64,000 bases of DNA from NCBI RefSeq assembly GCF_024129865.1, contig NZ_JAMYFE010000042.1, positions 93,012-157,011 of the forward strand, written 5' to 3'. The position numbers were made by a program, and so were the translations under genes. The stretch comes from Stieleria tagensis. GTDB lineage: Bacteria > Planctomycetota > Planctomycetia > Pirellulales > Pirellulaceae. The notes beneath the pieces are model-generated. The model was not told where the DNA came from. It was given only the letters and a program-made list of their open reading frames with translations, and did no database searches. Numbering within the stretch: the first letter of the stretch is position 1; each line of letters opens with the position of its first letter. This document shows positions 40,830 through 48,992 of this stretch, in pieces.

Positions 40830-42734
40830 TCACCGATCGGCGCCGTCGGTGGTGGGCAGAAAGAATGCGTTGGACTGGATGGTGGTCAAACCGGTGTTGC
40901 GTTGAATCACGTCACTGAGACGCGTGGATTGAACCTGCCGCAACGTGTCGCCGGTCAGCACATTTTGGTACCAAAATCGATCGCCGTCTCGAAGCGCCAT
41001 GAACTGGCCGGCGATGATCGTTTGCAACGTTTCACCGACGCTGGATCCCGGCAAATGGTCTTCGGCTAAAACGCCAACCCAGACATCGATATCGCTGGTG
41101 TCGCCATAGGCCTGCCGGAGTGCTGCTTGCAATTCCGTGTCAGAGGTGATGTCGGCAAAGGAGTCGACTGGGCTGAGTCCCAGTTGCTGGCGAACACGGT
41201 TGTAATCCGGCAATCCATGATCGCGGCCGCGTTGGATATTCAACGACACCAAATCAAACCCTCCGCTGCCGGGCGGTCCGAACAAGAAGTTACGCAGGTC
41301 ATCAACCACGCGGGTGTCGACTTCCTGGGCTTGTTGTGATGCCAATCCTTTCAGCACCGATTCAATTCCCTGGTCGATGATCGCTGCGGGATGAAAGAAC
41401 GCATCACGCAATGCCAGGTTGCCGGCATCGATCACATTGCCGTCGTTGTCCAATCGCAATATTTGTGGTGACAGAGTGGAGTGACCGTATCGGAATCCTG
41501 CGGTGGCGAATAGGTTGCTGATGGACGGATTCACTGCGGCGTCATAGCCCTGGTAGGGCTGGATCGTTTCAGTTCCCAACAGCGCGGGCAGGTATTCTTG
41601 AAACGTAATCACTTGCAGTTGGCCGATGACGATTCGCCGCGCTCTCTGAAAGACGTCTTCATCATTCATCGCAGGATTCTTGCCGGCAATTTCACCTGCC
41701 AAACGATTGTGTTCGCGAACCCATAGCGTGTGCATGGCCAATAATCCGACCTGTTCATTGGCACGGATGTCACCCGCCAAAAACAGGGTGTCGTCGGTGC
41801 CACCGGCGTTGTCCAGGCCCGCAGTGTTCAGCGGCAACAAATCGCCTTGGCTGGTCAGCAAGCGACCGTCTTGGAACGACCGCAGTGCTGCGGCACGCTG
41901 ATTGTCACTGCCGTAGATCATCGATCCATCGATGAAGGCTGTGATTTGATTGGTCTGTTGGCGAACGCTATCGGTGCCGCCACTGCCATCGGCAGCAGTC
42001 GATCGTGTCAGTTCGATTTCCTGTGTCCCGCTGCCCAGCGGATCAAAAAAGACATCACCGCTTGGCACCGGGATATTAAATCGTTCGCCCGCGGGGTCTT
42101 CGCCTGCTGTGAGGTTGATATCGTGGTCGATGAATTGACCGAATTGCCAAATCAAATCTGAAAGCCGGCGGTCGTTCAGGATCGAACCATCCTGAGCTGA
42201 AACCAAGTTACTGATCTCACGAGCTGACCTTCGATTTTCACCCGACGGCGCGTTGAACCCATCGGCATAGTCGGTTTCAACGATTCTTTTCAGCTGGGTG
42301 CCTGCCGAACCCAGCGATGGGTCGTCAAGATGGTTGCCGGTGCCGTCGATCGACTGGATTTCGGTAGGGCAATCCGGTCCTGGTGACAAACCATCGTTGT
42401 ACTGGCTGAGCATCATTCGGTTGATGACCCGCAACGCATCCAGGGGAGTGACGGCGCCGTCCAAATTGGTGTCCATCGCCGAATGGTATTGGCTGCCGCG
42501 CGCCAGCCAATTGATGATGACCAAGGAATCCAACGGAGTTACTTTGCCGTCATGATTGACATCTTCGGAATCAAAGGGGCATGTCGACGCAACTGTTGCG
42601 ATGATCGCTGCTGGCTCGGCTGGCGCAGCAAATGTTGCCGGCTGAAGCAGACCGGTGTCAGCGGCCAGCAATTCTCTAGCCTCGACGGTCTGAAACAGCA
42701 GCCTGCGTCGGGCCGAGGAAGGTCTACGTCGCAT
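40830..42734 (-). CDS. Secreted peroxidasin-like haem peroxidase with dockerin domain
   Basis: A 634-residue protein. The N-terminus RRRLLFQTVEARELLAAD resembles the planctomycete LEPR-XLL export region. Next come two calcium loops of a type I dockerin (DVNHDGKVTPLD, DTNLDGAVTPLD). The rest is an animal-type haem peroxidase: GQFIDHDINLT (distal His), REHNRLA, FRYGHSTLSP (proximal His) and QRGRDHGLPDYN. Such enzymes oxidise phenolics, halides or matrix molecules. It precedes the sulfatase gene within one base of overlap if GTG is used, so both may process the same extracellular material. Confidence 0.9.
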   Translation of the reverse strand: MRRRPSSARRRLLFQTVEARELLAADTGLLQPATFAAPAEPAAIIATVASTCPFDSEDVNHDGKVTPLDSLVIINWLARGSQYHSAMDTNLDGAVTPLDALRVINRMMLSQYNDGLSPGPDCPTEIQSIDGTGNHLDDPSLGSAGTQLKRIVETDYADGFNAPSGENRRSAREISNLVSAQDGSILNDRRLSDLIWQFGQFIDHDINLTAGEDPAGERFNIPVPSGDVFFDPLGSGTQEIELTRSTAADGSGGTDSVRQQTNQITAFIDGSMIYGSDNQRAAALRSFQDGRLLTSQGDLLPLNTAGLDNAGGTDDTLFLAGDIRANEQVGLLAMHTLWVREHNRLAGEIAGKNPAMNDEDVFQRARRIVIGQLQVITFQEYLPALLGTETIQPYQGYDAAVNPSISNLFATAGFRYGHSTLSPQILRLDNDGNVIDAGNLALRDAFFHPAAIIDQGIESVLKGLASQQAQEVDTRVVDDLRNFLFGPPGSGGFDLVSLNIQRGRDHGLPDYNRVRQQLGLSPVDSFADITSDTELQAALRQAYGDTSDIDVWVGVLAEDHLPGSSVGETLQTIIAGQFMALRDGDRFWYQNVLTGDTLRQVQSTRLSDVIQRNTGLTTIQSNAFFLPTTDGADR

Positions 42735-42759
42735 GATTCATGATTTACGTCTGGGAACC

Positions 42760-43341
42760 TCATTGGCCGTTGGGCGAGGCTTGTTCCTGCATGATTGTAA
42801 TCAGACGTTCGATCATCGTTCGTTCTTTCTGGCTGACCTTGCCGAATCCCAGGTGCCCGCCGGAGGCTTTTGCGACGTTGGTCATTTGCTTGCGAGTCAA
42901 TTCCAGCAATCGCTGGGTGGCGAGCGGGGAAACATTTTTCAAAATTTTGTGGGTGTAGCGTTTCCACGCATCCACGCCGATTCCCGGCGGCCGATTTCGT
43001 AGCCAACTGTCCAGTAAGATCCAAGCCGAGGAGTCCTCATGGATACCGATCTCGGCCGCTTCGGCACGCACCACATCACGTTCGCCCGTGTCAGCGGTTT
43101 CTTCGGCCCAGGCGACCAATACCAGCGGCAGGAATCGCAACGCAATGATTTCGTCGACAGTGATCCCCAGTTCACTGAGTTCGTCGATCAGAACCGGATC
43201 ATCCACGCCTGTGCTGCGCATCAACTCGGCGCGCGCGCGACTGGTGGAGGCTTCTGAACGCATCCGTTGGACAATCATGTCTTCCAGTTCGTCGAAATAG
43301 TGTTCGGCTTCGAGATGTTTTAATTCAGTTTCGTCATTCAC
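42760..43341 (-). CDS. Hypothetical protein
   Basis: A 193-residue mostly helical, acidic protein (LEAEHYFDELEDMIVQRMRSEA near the start, then RRLELTR-like basic stretch). It has a moderately hydrophobic segment (DEIIALRFLPLVLVAWAEE) but no clear membrane helix. No domain recognised. A strong Shine-Dalgarno sequence AAGGTGAG lies 9 bp before the GTG at 43341, so I start there rather than at GTG 43350. Divergent from the universal stress protein gene. Confidence 0.65.
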   Translation of the reverse strand: MNDETELKHLEAEHYFDELEDMIVQRMRSEASTSRARAELMRSTGVDDPVLIDELSELGITVDEIIALRFLPLVLVAWAEETADTGERDVVRAEAAEIGIHEDSSAWILLDSWLRNRPPGIGVDAWKRYTHKILKNVSPLATQRLLELTRKQMTNVAKASGGHLGFGKVSQKERTMIERLITIMQEQASPNGQ

Positions 43342-43463
43342 ACTTATCACTCACCTTGGCAGTGGACAAACAAACGCTGTCTAGCAAACAACCGCACGGG
43401 CACGCGCACGGGCACGAACTGTCTACAATCTCAAGATTGACGCCAACCACAGGAGACACATTC

Positions 43464-44363
43464 ATGCATCACGTCTTATTGGCCACCGACGGATCAAAAG
43501 CTTCGCTTCAAGCGGCCCGTCTGCTGGCCCATCTACCACACCCCGATCGGCTGGATCTAACGGTGCTCAGTGTAGTGCAGCGACCGTTCATCCACAGCAG
43601 CTATTCCACAGCGGAACTGCTGGAAAAGGCATATCGTCGAGACAAACAATTTGCCGTCGATACCTATCAAACTATTTTTGCAATGTTCGATGGCGCCAAT
43701 GCGTCACTTCGGCACGAGTTGTGTGATGGTCCGGTGGGCGAAAAAATTGTTGAGACCGCAGCAAAGACGAATGCAGATTTAGTTATTCTTGGTGCCAAGG
43801 GACACTCCCAAATTGGGCGTCTACTATTGGGCAGTGTCAGTGACCATGTCGCCACACATGCTCCTTGCAGCACGTTGGTGGTTCGCGCCACTGGTTTGCA
43901 AGAATCGAATCGTCCGATTCGCGTCTGTCTGGCATATGAAAACAGTGAATCGGCGACTGCGGCACTGGAGGAAATCTCCGAAATCCCGTGGCGTACCGGC
44001 ACAGAATTTCATTTGTTGACCGTCGAAACCTATTTGTCCGATTTCATCGGCCAACGGATCGCGGATGAGGAATTGAATTTGACGGCACGTTATGAAACGG
44101 ATTTGATGCAGGCCAAGGAGCGACTTTCCGACGTTGCTCCCGGAGCCCAACCGCACTTGGTCAAAGCCGATCACATCGGCGAAGGCATCGTCTCCTTTGC
44201 GGAAAGCAATGGAATCGATCTATTGATCATCGGTGAAACGCCGCGCAGTGCGGTCAATCGTTTTCTGCTCGGCAGTACCTCGCGGTACGTGTTGCGGCAT
44301 GCACCCTGTAGCGTCTGGGTCACACGCAATCGTGTCACTGGCCAGACCACAGATGCTACCTAA
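43464..44363 (+). CDS. Tandem-domain universal stress protein (UspA family), first copy
   Basis: A 299-residue cytoplasmic protein with two Usp domains. The N-terminal domain has LLATDGSKAS and the ATP-binding motif GAKGHSQIGRLLLGSVS (G2xG9xGS). The C-terminal domain ends with LLGSTSRYVLRHAPCSVWV; its G-loop, GETPRSAVNRFLLGS, has Pro in place of the second Gly, so nucleotide binding there is doubtful. ATG 43464 has AGGAGA 9 bp upstream, whereas the longer open frame to 43356 has none. A second copy follows after 32 bp, so the pair is probably co-transcribed; a stress-response role is inferred. Confidence 0.93.
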   Translation: MHHVLLATDGSKASLQAARLLAHLPHPDRLDLTVLSVVQRPFIHSSYSTAELLEKAYRRDKQFAVDTYQTIFAMFDGANASLRHELCDGPVGEKIVETAAKTNADLVILGAKGHSQIGRLLLGSVSDHVATHAPCSTLVVRATGLQESNRPIRVCLAYENSESATAALEEISEIPWRTGTEFHLLTVETYLSDFIGQRIADEELNLTARYETDLMQAKERLSDVAPGAQPHLVKADHIGEGIVSFAESNGIDLLIIGETPRSAVNRFLLGSTSRYVLRHAPCSVWVTRNRVTGQTTDAT

Positions 44364-44395
44364 CAGGATTTCGCCGGCCCATTTGGAGATGACCA

Positions 44396-45313
44396 ATGAA
44401 GATTTTATTCGCAACCGACTGCTCCGATTATGCCTCCGCGGCCGCAGAGTTTCTCAATGCACTGAAATTCACTGCACCGCTAGACGTCACGATCATCACC
44501 GCGCTGGGTGATCCGTATGGAGCCAGTCCCGAATCGACCGAGCAGTGGTTTCCCGACTTGGTGCGTGAAGAAAAAACGCGAGCGGAAATGCACCAGGCAA
44601 AGATCAGTGATCTGTTAAGCGCTCGCTGTCGCAGCGTCGATCGGATTTGCCAATCAGGGCATCCGGTTAAAGTGATCTTGGCGCAGGCCGATCAAATGCA
44701 GTGCGATTTGATCGTGATCGGTGCCCAAGGACATTCCATGCTAGGCCGGCTGTTGATTGGCAGTGTATCGGATAGCGTTGCCACACATGCCAAATGTTCC
44801 GTCCTGATTGTGCGTCCACAGGAATCCGATCCACAGCACGCCGTCGGCGTCCAATCGCAGTCGGAATCAAACCGTCTGTTGATCGGCTATGACAGTTCCG
44901 CGGCATCACGACAGGCGGTCGAGGAGATTTTGGCGTTGAATTGGAGCCCTCAGACAGAGATCAAACTGTTGAGCGTTGCGCCGATTTATGACTACCTGTT
45001 GGGCAACGGATTGTCGGCTGCCGCGATCGCCAATGAAGAAGAAGTCTTCAACGAGATGAAACAGGGTGGTAAGGCAATGGAGCATCGGATTTCGGAATCA
45101 TTCCCCAATACCGAATCGATCATCACGCATGGTCAACGCGTCGGCGACGCAATCGTCGATCTGGCTGCAAAGAACAATAGCGAACTGGTTGTCATTGGAG
45201 ATTCCGGACACAGTCTGCTGGACGACTTTCTGTTGGGCAGCACCAGCAAGTACGTCTTGCGTCATGCCGGGTGTAGCGTCTGGATTTCACGTCGTCACCG
45301 CCAGCCTGACTAG
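44396..45313 (+). CDS. Tandem-domain universal stress protein (UspA family), second copy
   Basis: A 305-residue two-domain Usp paralogue of the preceding gene. N-terminal: KILFATDCSDYASAAAEF and GAQGHSMLGRLLIGSVSDSV with an intact ATP loop. C-terminal: LLIGYDSSAASRQAVEEIL and GDSGHSLLDDFLLGSTSKYV, also intact. GGAG lies 9 bp upstream of the ATG at 44396. The pair looks like tandem duplication followed by divergence. It converges on the cold-shock-domain gene with a 16-bp gap. Confidence 0.93.
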   Translation: MKILFATDCSDYASAAAEFLNALKFTAPLDVTIITALGDPYGASPESTEQWFPDLVREEKTRAEMHQAKISDLLSARCRSVDRICQSGHPVKVILAQADQMQCDLIVIGAQGHSMLGRLLIGSVSDSVATHAKCSVLIVRPQESDPQHAVGVQSQSESNRLLIGYDSSAASRQAVEEILALNWSPQTEIKLLSVAPIYDYLLGNGLSAAAIANEEEVFNEMKQGGKAMEHRISESFPNTESIITHGQRVGDAIVDLAAKNNSELVVIGDSGHSLLDDFLLGSTSKYVLRHAGCSVWISRRHRQPD

Positions 45314-45329
45314 GGCATGGCAAGTCCGT

Positions 45330-45860
45330 TTAGCCACGCCAATCAGGACGTTTCCGCCGTGCTTTGGGGTGGTGCGTGACAATTTTAAACGTGGCATCTC
45401 GGCCGGACAATTTGCGACCCATCGGTCGGCGAGTCGGTCGGACCACGGTTGCCCGCAATCGCTGTTCACTTTCCCAAAGCTCGTCGTCGATTTCGAACTC
45501 GACGTGTTTGGTGACCAATTCTTCTGGATTCAATTTGGCCGGACGCTGCGGTCGTCGCGCATAGGGGCTGGCATCGGGCTGGGACTCGGGCCGACGCTCC
45601 ACTTTGGACGACAATGGGCCGGCGGTTGATGCCGCGGCGGTTTGCCAGACGCTGTGATGAAAGAACACGTCGTCCCGGAAATCCTCGGCTTCGATAAAGC
45701 CATATTCGCCTTTGGGGTCGACAAAACGAATGGTGCCCAATCGCTTCCGGGTGATACGGAATCGTTTCGGGGCGTCGTCATCGGCTGGCGGAGGCTTTCG
45801 TTCGGGCACCGAGGCTGTACGGGATTGGAAGGCTGAAGCGGGAAAGAAGGTGATCTCCAA
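45330..45860 (-). CDS. Protein with a split cold-shock domain
   Basis: A 176-residue basic protein. GTIRFVDPKGEYGFIEAED and DDVFFHHSVW are the RNP1 and RNP2 strands of a cold-shock fold, which bind single-stranded RNA or DNA. After RNP2 there is an insertion of about 35 Ser-, Arg- and Pro-rich residues, then VTKHVEFEIDDE and LRATVVRP, the last two strands. The tail is basic. No signal peptide is visible. The TTG at 45860 is the farthest start and has a weak ribosome site; GTG 45809 is an alternative. Confidence 0.75.
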   Translation of the reverse strand: MEITFFPASAFQSRTASVPERKPPPADDDAPKRFRITRKRLGTIRFVDPKGEYGFIEAEDFRDDVFFHHSVWQTAAASTAGPLSSKVERRPESQPDASPYARRPQRPAKLNPEELVTKHVEFEIDDELWESEQRLRATVVRPTRRPMGRKLSGRDATFKIVTHHPKARRKRPDWRG

Positions 45861-46062
45861 AGGTAGCCAGGAATCTGCGGTTTCGATAGCCGAAATCCGT
45901 AAACCCTACGCTGTCCGCAGCCGCCCCGGTTGCACCACGGCCGTTTCCTGCGTCCCCAGCTGTTGGAGCCGCCATTGCCAACGAATACTCCGCGAATGTC
46001 TGGTGATTTTCCGCTAGCACGCATTGAGGTCGATCCGCAAACCCTTTGGTTGGAATTGATCT

Positions 46063-46068
46063 ATAATG
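46063..46068 (+). promoter_or_regulatory. Candidate -10 box
   Basis: A consensus TATAAT lies 51 bp upstream of the DUF1080 start, in a 259-bp gap between divergent genes. No good -35 is at the right distance (the closest, TTTGGT, gives a spacer of 11), so this is a weak promoter call. Confidence 0.3.
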
Positions 46069-46119
46069 CCGCGATCAGTAATCCTGCCTTACCCCCCTGT
46101 CCCTCCAAAGTGAAACCAG

Positions 46120-46806
46120 ATGCTTCGCAGAATTTGCCTCGCTACCGTTGTCGGTTTATTGTTTGCCGTTTCCGCCCAGCCAACTGCCCATGCAGAAGAC
46201 GGTTGGAAGTCGCTGTTTGACGGAAAGTCCCTGGACGGTTGGTCCGTTAAAAGCGGTTTCGCGACCTACGCGATCGAAGACGGGGGCGTGATTGTCGGCA
46301 AGACCGCCAAAGGCAGCGGAAACTCGTTCTTGTGTACGGACGAACAATTTGGTGACTTCGAATTGACTTTCGAAACCAAAGTCGACGACGGTTTGAATTC
46401 CGGTGTCCAAATTCGGTCGCTTCTGAAAGACGTCGACAAGAAAAATTCATACGGCGGCCGCGTTTACGGACCTCAGGTCGAAATCGAATCCGGGCCCGCG
46501 CAAGCCGGATTCATCTACGGCGAAGCCACCGGTCGCGGCTGGTTGTCACCCCAACCCGATTCGAAAGACGAATCGGTGAACCAACACGATCATTTCAAGA
46601 ACGGCCAGTGGAATCAGTTCCGTATCGTCGCCAAAGGACCCAATATCAAAGTTTGGATCAATGGCGCAATGATTGCGGACCTGACCGACCAAGAAATTTA
46701 TGAAACGCATCCCAAAGGATTGATCGGATTGCAGGTCCACGGCATCGGCAAACAAGCGGGACCCTTCGAAGTGCGTTGGCGCAATTTGAAGATCAAAACG
46801 CTGTAG
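46120..46806 (+). CDS. Secreted DUF1080 protein (3-keto-disaccharide hydrolase-like)
   Basis: A 228-residue protein with a signal peptide (LRRICLATVVGLLFAVSA) and one DUF1080 concanavalin-like domain: WKSLFDGKSLDGWSVKSG, FEL TFETK-type strand, NSGVQIRS, YGPQVEIESG and WNQFRIVAKG with a C-terminal VRWRNLKIKTL. Members of this family act in degrading glycans, some as 3-keto-glucoside hydrolases. It precedes a related FG-GAP protein on the same strand; the 40-bp gap suggests co-transcription. Confidence 0.9.
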   Translation: MLRRICLATVVGLLFAVSAQPTAHAEDGWKSLFDGKSLDGWSVKSGFATYAIEDGGVIVGKTAKGSGNSFLCTDEQFGDFELTFETKVDDGLNSGVQIRSLLKDVDKKNSYGGRVYGPQVEIESGPAQAGFIYGEATGRGWLSPQPDSKDESVNQHDHFKNGQWNQFRIVAKGPNIKVWINGAMIADLTDQEIYETHPKGLIGLQVHGIGKQAGPFEVRWRNLKIKTL

Positions 46807-46846
46807 TCGTTTGATCCGTTGACCGTCCAACCCGCGAGTGCATGTG

Positions 46847-48895
46847 ATGTCCAATCTGTCCATCAAACTGTGTTTCGTATTGATACTCGTGTGGTGGGCG
46901 GCCACCGAAATCGGCTGGCCGAAAAACGTGTATGCGGAGGATCATTTGTTGATCCAGGACAGCTTGCGCGATCGGCCGAGTGGACCGCTGATGCCCGTGG
47001 TGGGGCCGACGACGGAATACCACTTTCTGTCCGGTGCGGTCGCGCCGGGGGTATGGACGGTTTCAACGTTTACTTCCCGTTCCGCTTCCCAGCGGGCCTG
47101 GCGGGTCATTCATGACGACGCCGGCGACGGGCTGATTCAGACCTATCACAATCGTGATCGACACTGGCACCCGCTGGTCTGTGCCGGTGACCAGTTGTGG
47201 CAAGATTACTCAATGGCAGTCCAGCTGACTGTTGACCCCAATGCCGGGCGCAGCGGTGTCGCCGTGCGGTTGCTGAATGATCGCAACTATCTGTTTGTCG
47301 GACTCGATGACGGTCAAGCCGTGATCATGCGGGTGCAGAACGAAGTCGCGTTTCGTGTTCCTGGCGAAGACGTCTTGGCCGCCAAACCATTCCCGTCACG
47401 CCAGGACGAATCAATCTCGATTCGAGTCACCGTCAGCGGCAACAAAATCATTGCCGATGTCGGAGGCCAATCGCTGACCGCCAGCGACACCACGTTCCCC
47501 TCGGGCAAAGTCGGTTTGTTGGCTGATGTCCCGGCGACGTTTCGCGACATCATGGTTTCTTGTTCCCAGGACGAATCGGCCCGGATCGAGGCCGCGGCCG
47601 GAAAACGCGAATCGCGGCGGCGCGTCGCCGCCCGGGCAATGCCGGCTGCCAAGCTTTGGAAATCGATTGAGACCCGCGATTTTGGTGCCGATCGCAATCT
47701 GCGGTTTGCTGACCTGGATGGCGATGGTCAATTGGAAATCGTCATCGCTCAGATCCAGCACCATGGTCCCACCGACAGCAACAGCGAAGTGTCGTGTATC
47801 ACGGCCATTGATCTGGCGGGAAAGGTCCTGTGGCAGATTGGTTCACAAGATCGGTACCGACATCATTTGACGAACGATGTCGGTTTTCAAGTTCACGATT
47901 TTGATGGCGACGGCGCTTGTGAAGTCATCTATTGCAGGGACATGCGAATCGTGATCGCCGATGGTCGCACTGGAGACGAGATTCGTTCGGCGCCGACACC
48001 GGAAAATCCCAACACGAAATTTCCCGCCAATCGATTTCCCAACATTCTCGGTGACTCGTTAACGCTTGCTGATTTGCGCGGTCAAGGTCGATCCAATGAC
48101 CTTTTGATCAAAGATCGCTATGGGCACGTCTGGGCGATGACCGATCAGTTTGAACCGTTGTGGTCGATCGAGTGCAACACCGGGCATTTTCCATTCCCTG
48201 TCGACTTGGATGCCGACGGAAAAGACGAGCTAGCGATCGGCTATTCGTTGATTGATTCCGATGGAGCAGTGTTGTGGAGTCGCGACGACACGTTTAATGA
48301 CCATGCCGATGCCATTGCCGTGGTCGACCTCAATGGTGATGGCAAACGCACGGTGCTGTGGGCCGGCAGCGATGAAGGTCTGATCGTGTTGGACGATCAA
48401 GGATTGCCTCGGCGGCACCTACGCGTCGGGCACGCCCAGAATATCACGGTGGCAAATCTGCGAGATGATCTGCCCGGGTTAGAGGTTGCGGTCATGAACT
48501 TTTGGAAGAATCAGGGCATTCTACATTTGCTGGACAGCAACACGGACGTCATTGGTGTCTATGAACCGCGTCCCGAACATGGCAGCGCCATCACGCCGGT
48601 GAACTGGATCGGCAATGGCGTGGAGCACCTGTTTATCAACCCTTCGCCGGAGCACGGAGGGTTGTACGATGGCAACGGCCAATGCGTTTTGAAATTGCCC
48701 GCCGATGGGCATCCGACACTGGCTTACGATTCCATCGATTTGACCGGCGATGCGCGCGACGAGCTGGTGGTTTGGGATTCGTATGAACTGTGGATTTATA
48801 CCCAAGCCGGACCGCCGCCCGCTGGCGACGTGTTTGTCCCCCGGCGCAACCCACGTGACAACGAATCCAACTACCGCGCCCGCATCTCCCGATAG
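46847..48895 (+). CDS. Secreted FG-GAP/VCBS propeller protein with concanavalin-like N-terminal domain
   Basis: A 682-residue protein. A signal peptide is followed by a concanavalin/LamG-like domain (about 60-235; YSMAVQLTVDPNAGRSGVAV to FPSGKVGLLAD). The C-terminal two thirds is a beta propeller with calcium-binding FG-GAP-like repeats such as FADLDGDGQLEIV, VHDFDGDGACEVI, PVDLDADGKDELA, VVDLNGDGKRTVL. Such proteins bind or, in rhamnogalacturonan lyases, cleave polysaccharide; no lyase residues can be assigned. A GTG at 46838 is an alternative start. Confidence 0.75.
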   Translation: MSNLSIKLCFVLILVWWAATEIGWPKNVYAEDHLLIQDSLRDRPSGPLMPVVGPTTEYHFLSGAVAPGVWTVSTFTSRSASQRAWRVIHDDAGDGLIQTYHNRDRHWHPLVCAGDQLWQDYSMAVQLTVDPNAGRSGVAVRLLNDRNYLFVGLDDGQAVIMRVQNEVAFRVPGEDVLAAKPFPSRQDESISIRVTVSGNKIIADVGGQSLTASDTTFPSGKVGLLADVPATFRDIMVSCSQDESARIEAAAGKRESRRRVAARAMPAAKLWKSIETRDFGADRNLRFADLDGDGQLEIVIAQIQHHGPTDSNSEVSCITAIDLAGKVLWQIGSQDRYRHHLTNDVGFQVHDFDGDGACEVIYCRDMRIVIADGRTGDEIRSAPTPENPNTKFPANRFPNILGDSLTLADLRGQGRSNDLLIKDRYGHVWAMTDQFEPLWSIECNTGHFPFPVDLDADGKDELAIGYSLIDSDGAVLWSRDDTFNDHADAIAVVDLNGDGKRTVLWAGSDEGLIVLDDQGLPRRHLRVGHAQNITVANLRDDLPGLEVAVMNFWKNQGILHLLDSNTDVIGVYEPRPEHGSAITPVNWIGNGVEHLFINPSPEHGGLYDGNGQCVLKLPADGHPTLAYDSIDLTGDARDELVVWDSYELWIYTQAGPPPAGDVFVPRRNPRDNESNYRARISR

Positions 48896-48992
48896 GCCGG
48901 TTGCAATGTTTTTGTTCCAGGTCGGCACAGGAATCGTTTACACTATCAAGTCCCGCCCCGCCGTTCCCGCCTGAATCAAAACGTGCCAGATC

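Noticed and set aside
43395..43416. CACGGGCACG direct repeat as an operator
   Set aside because: Only two copies, low-complexity, in a gap already explained by a Shine-Dalgarno sequence; no partner factor visible.
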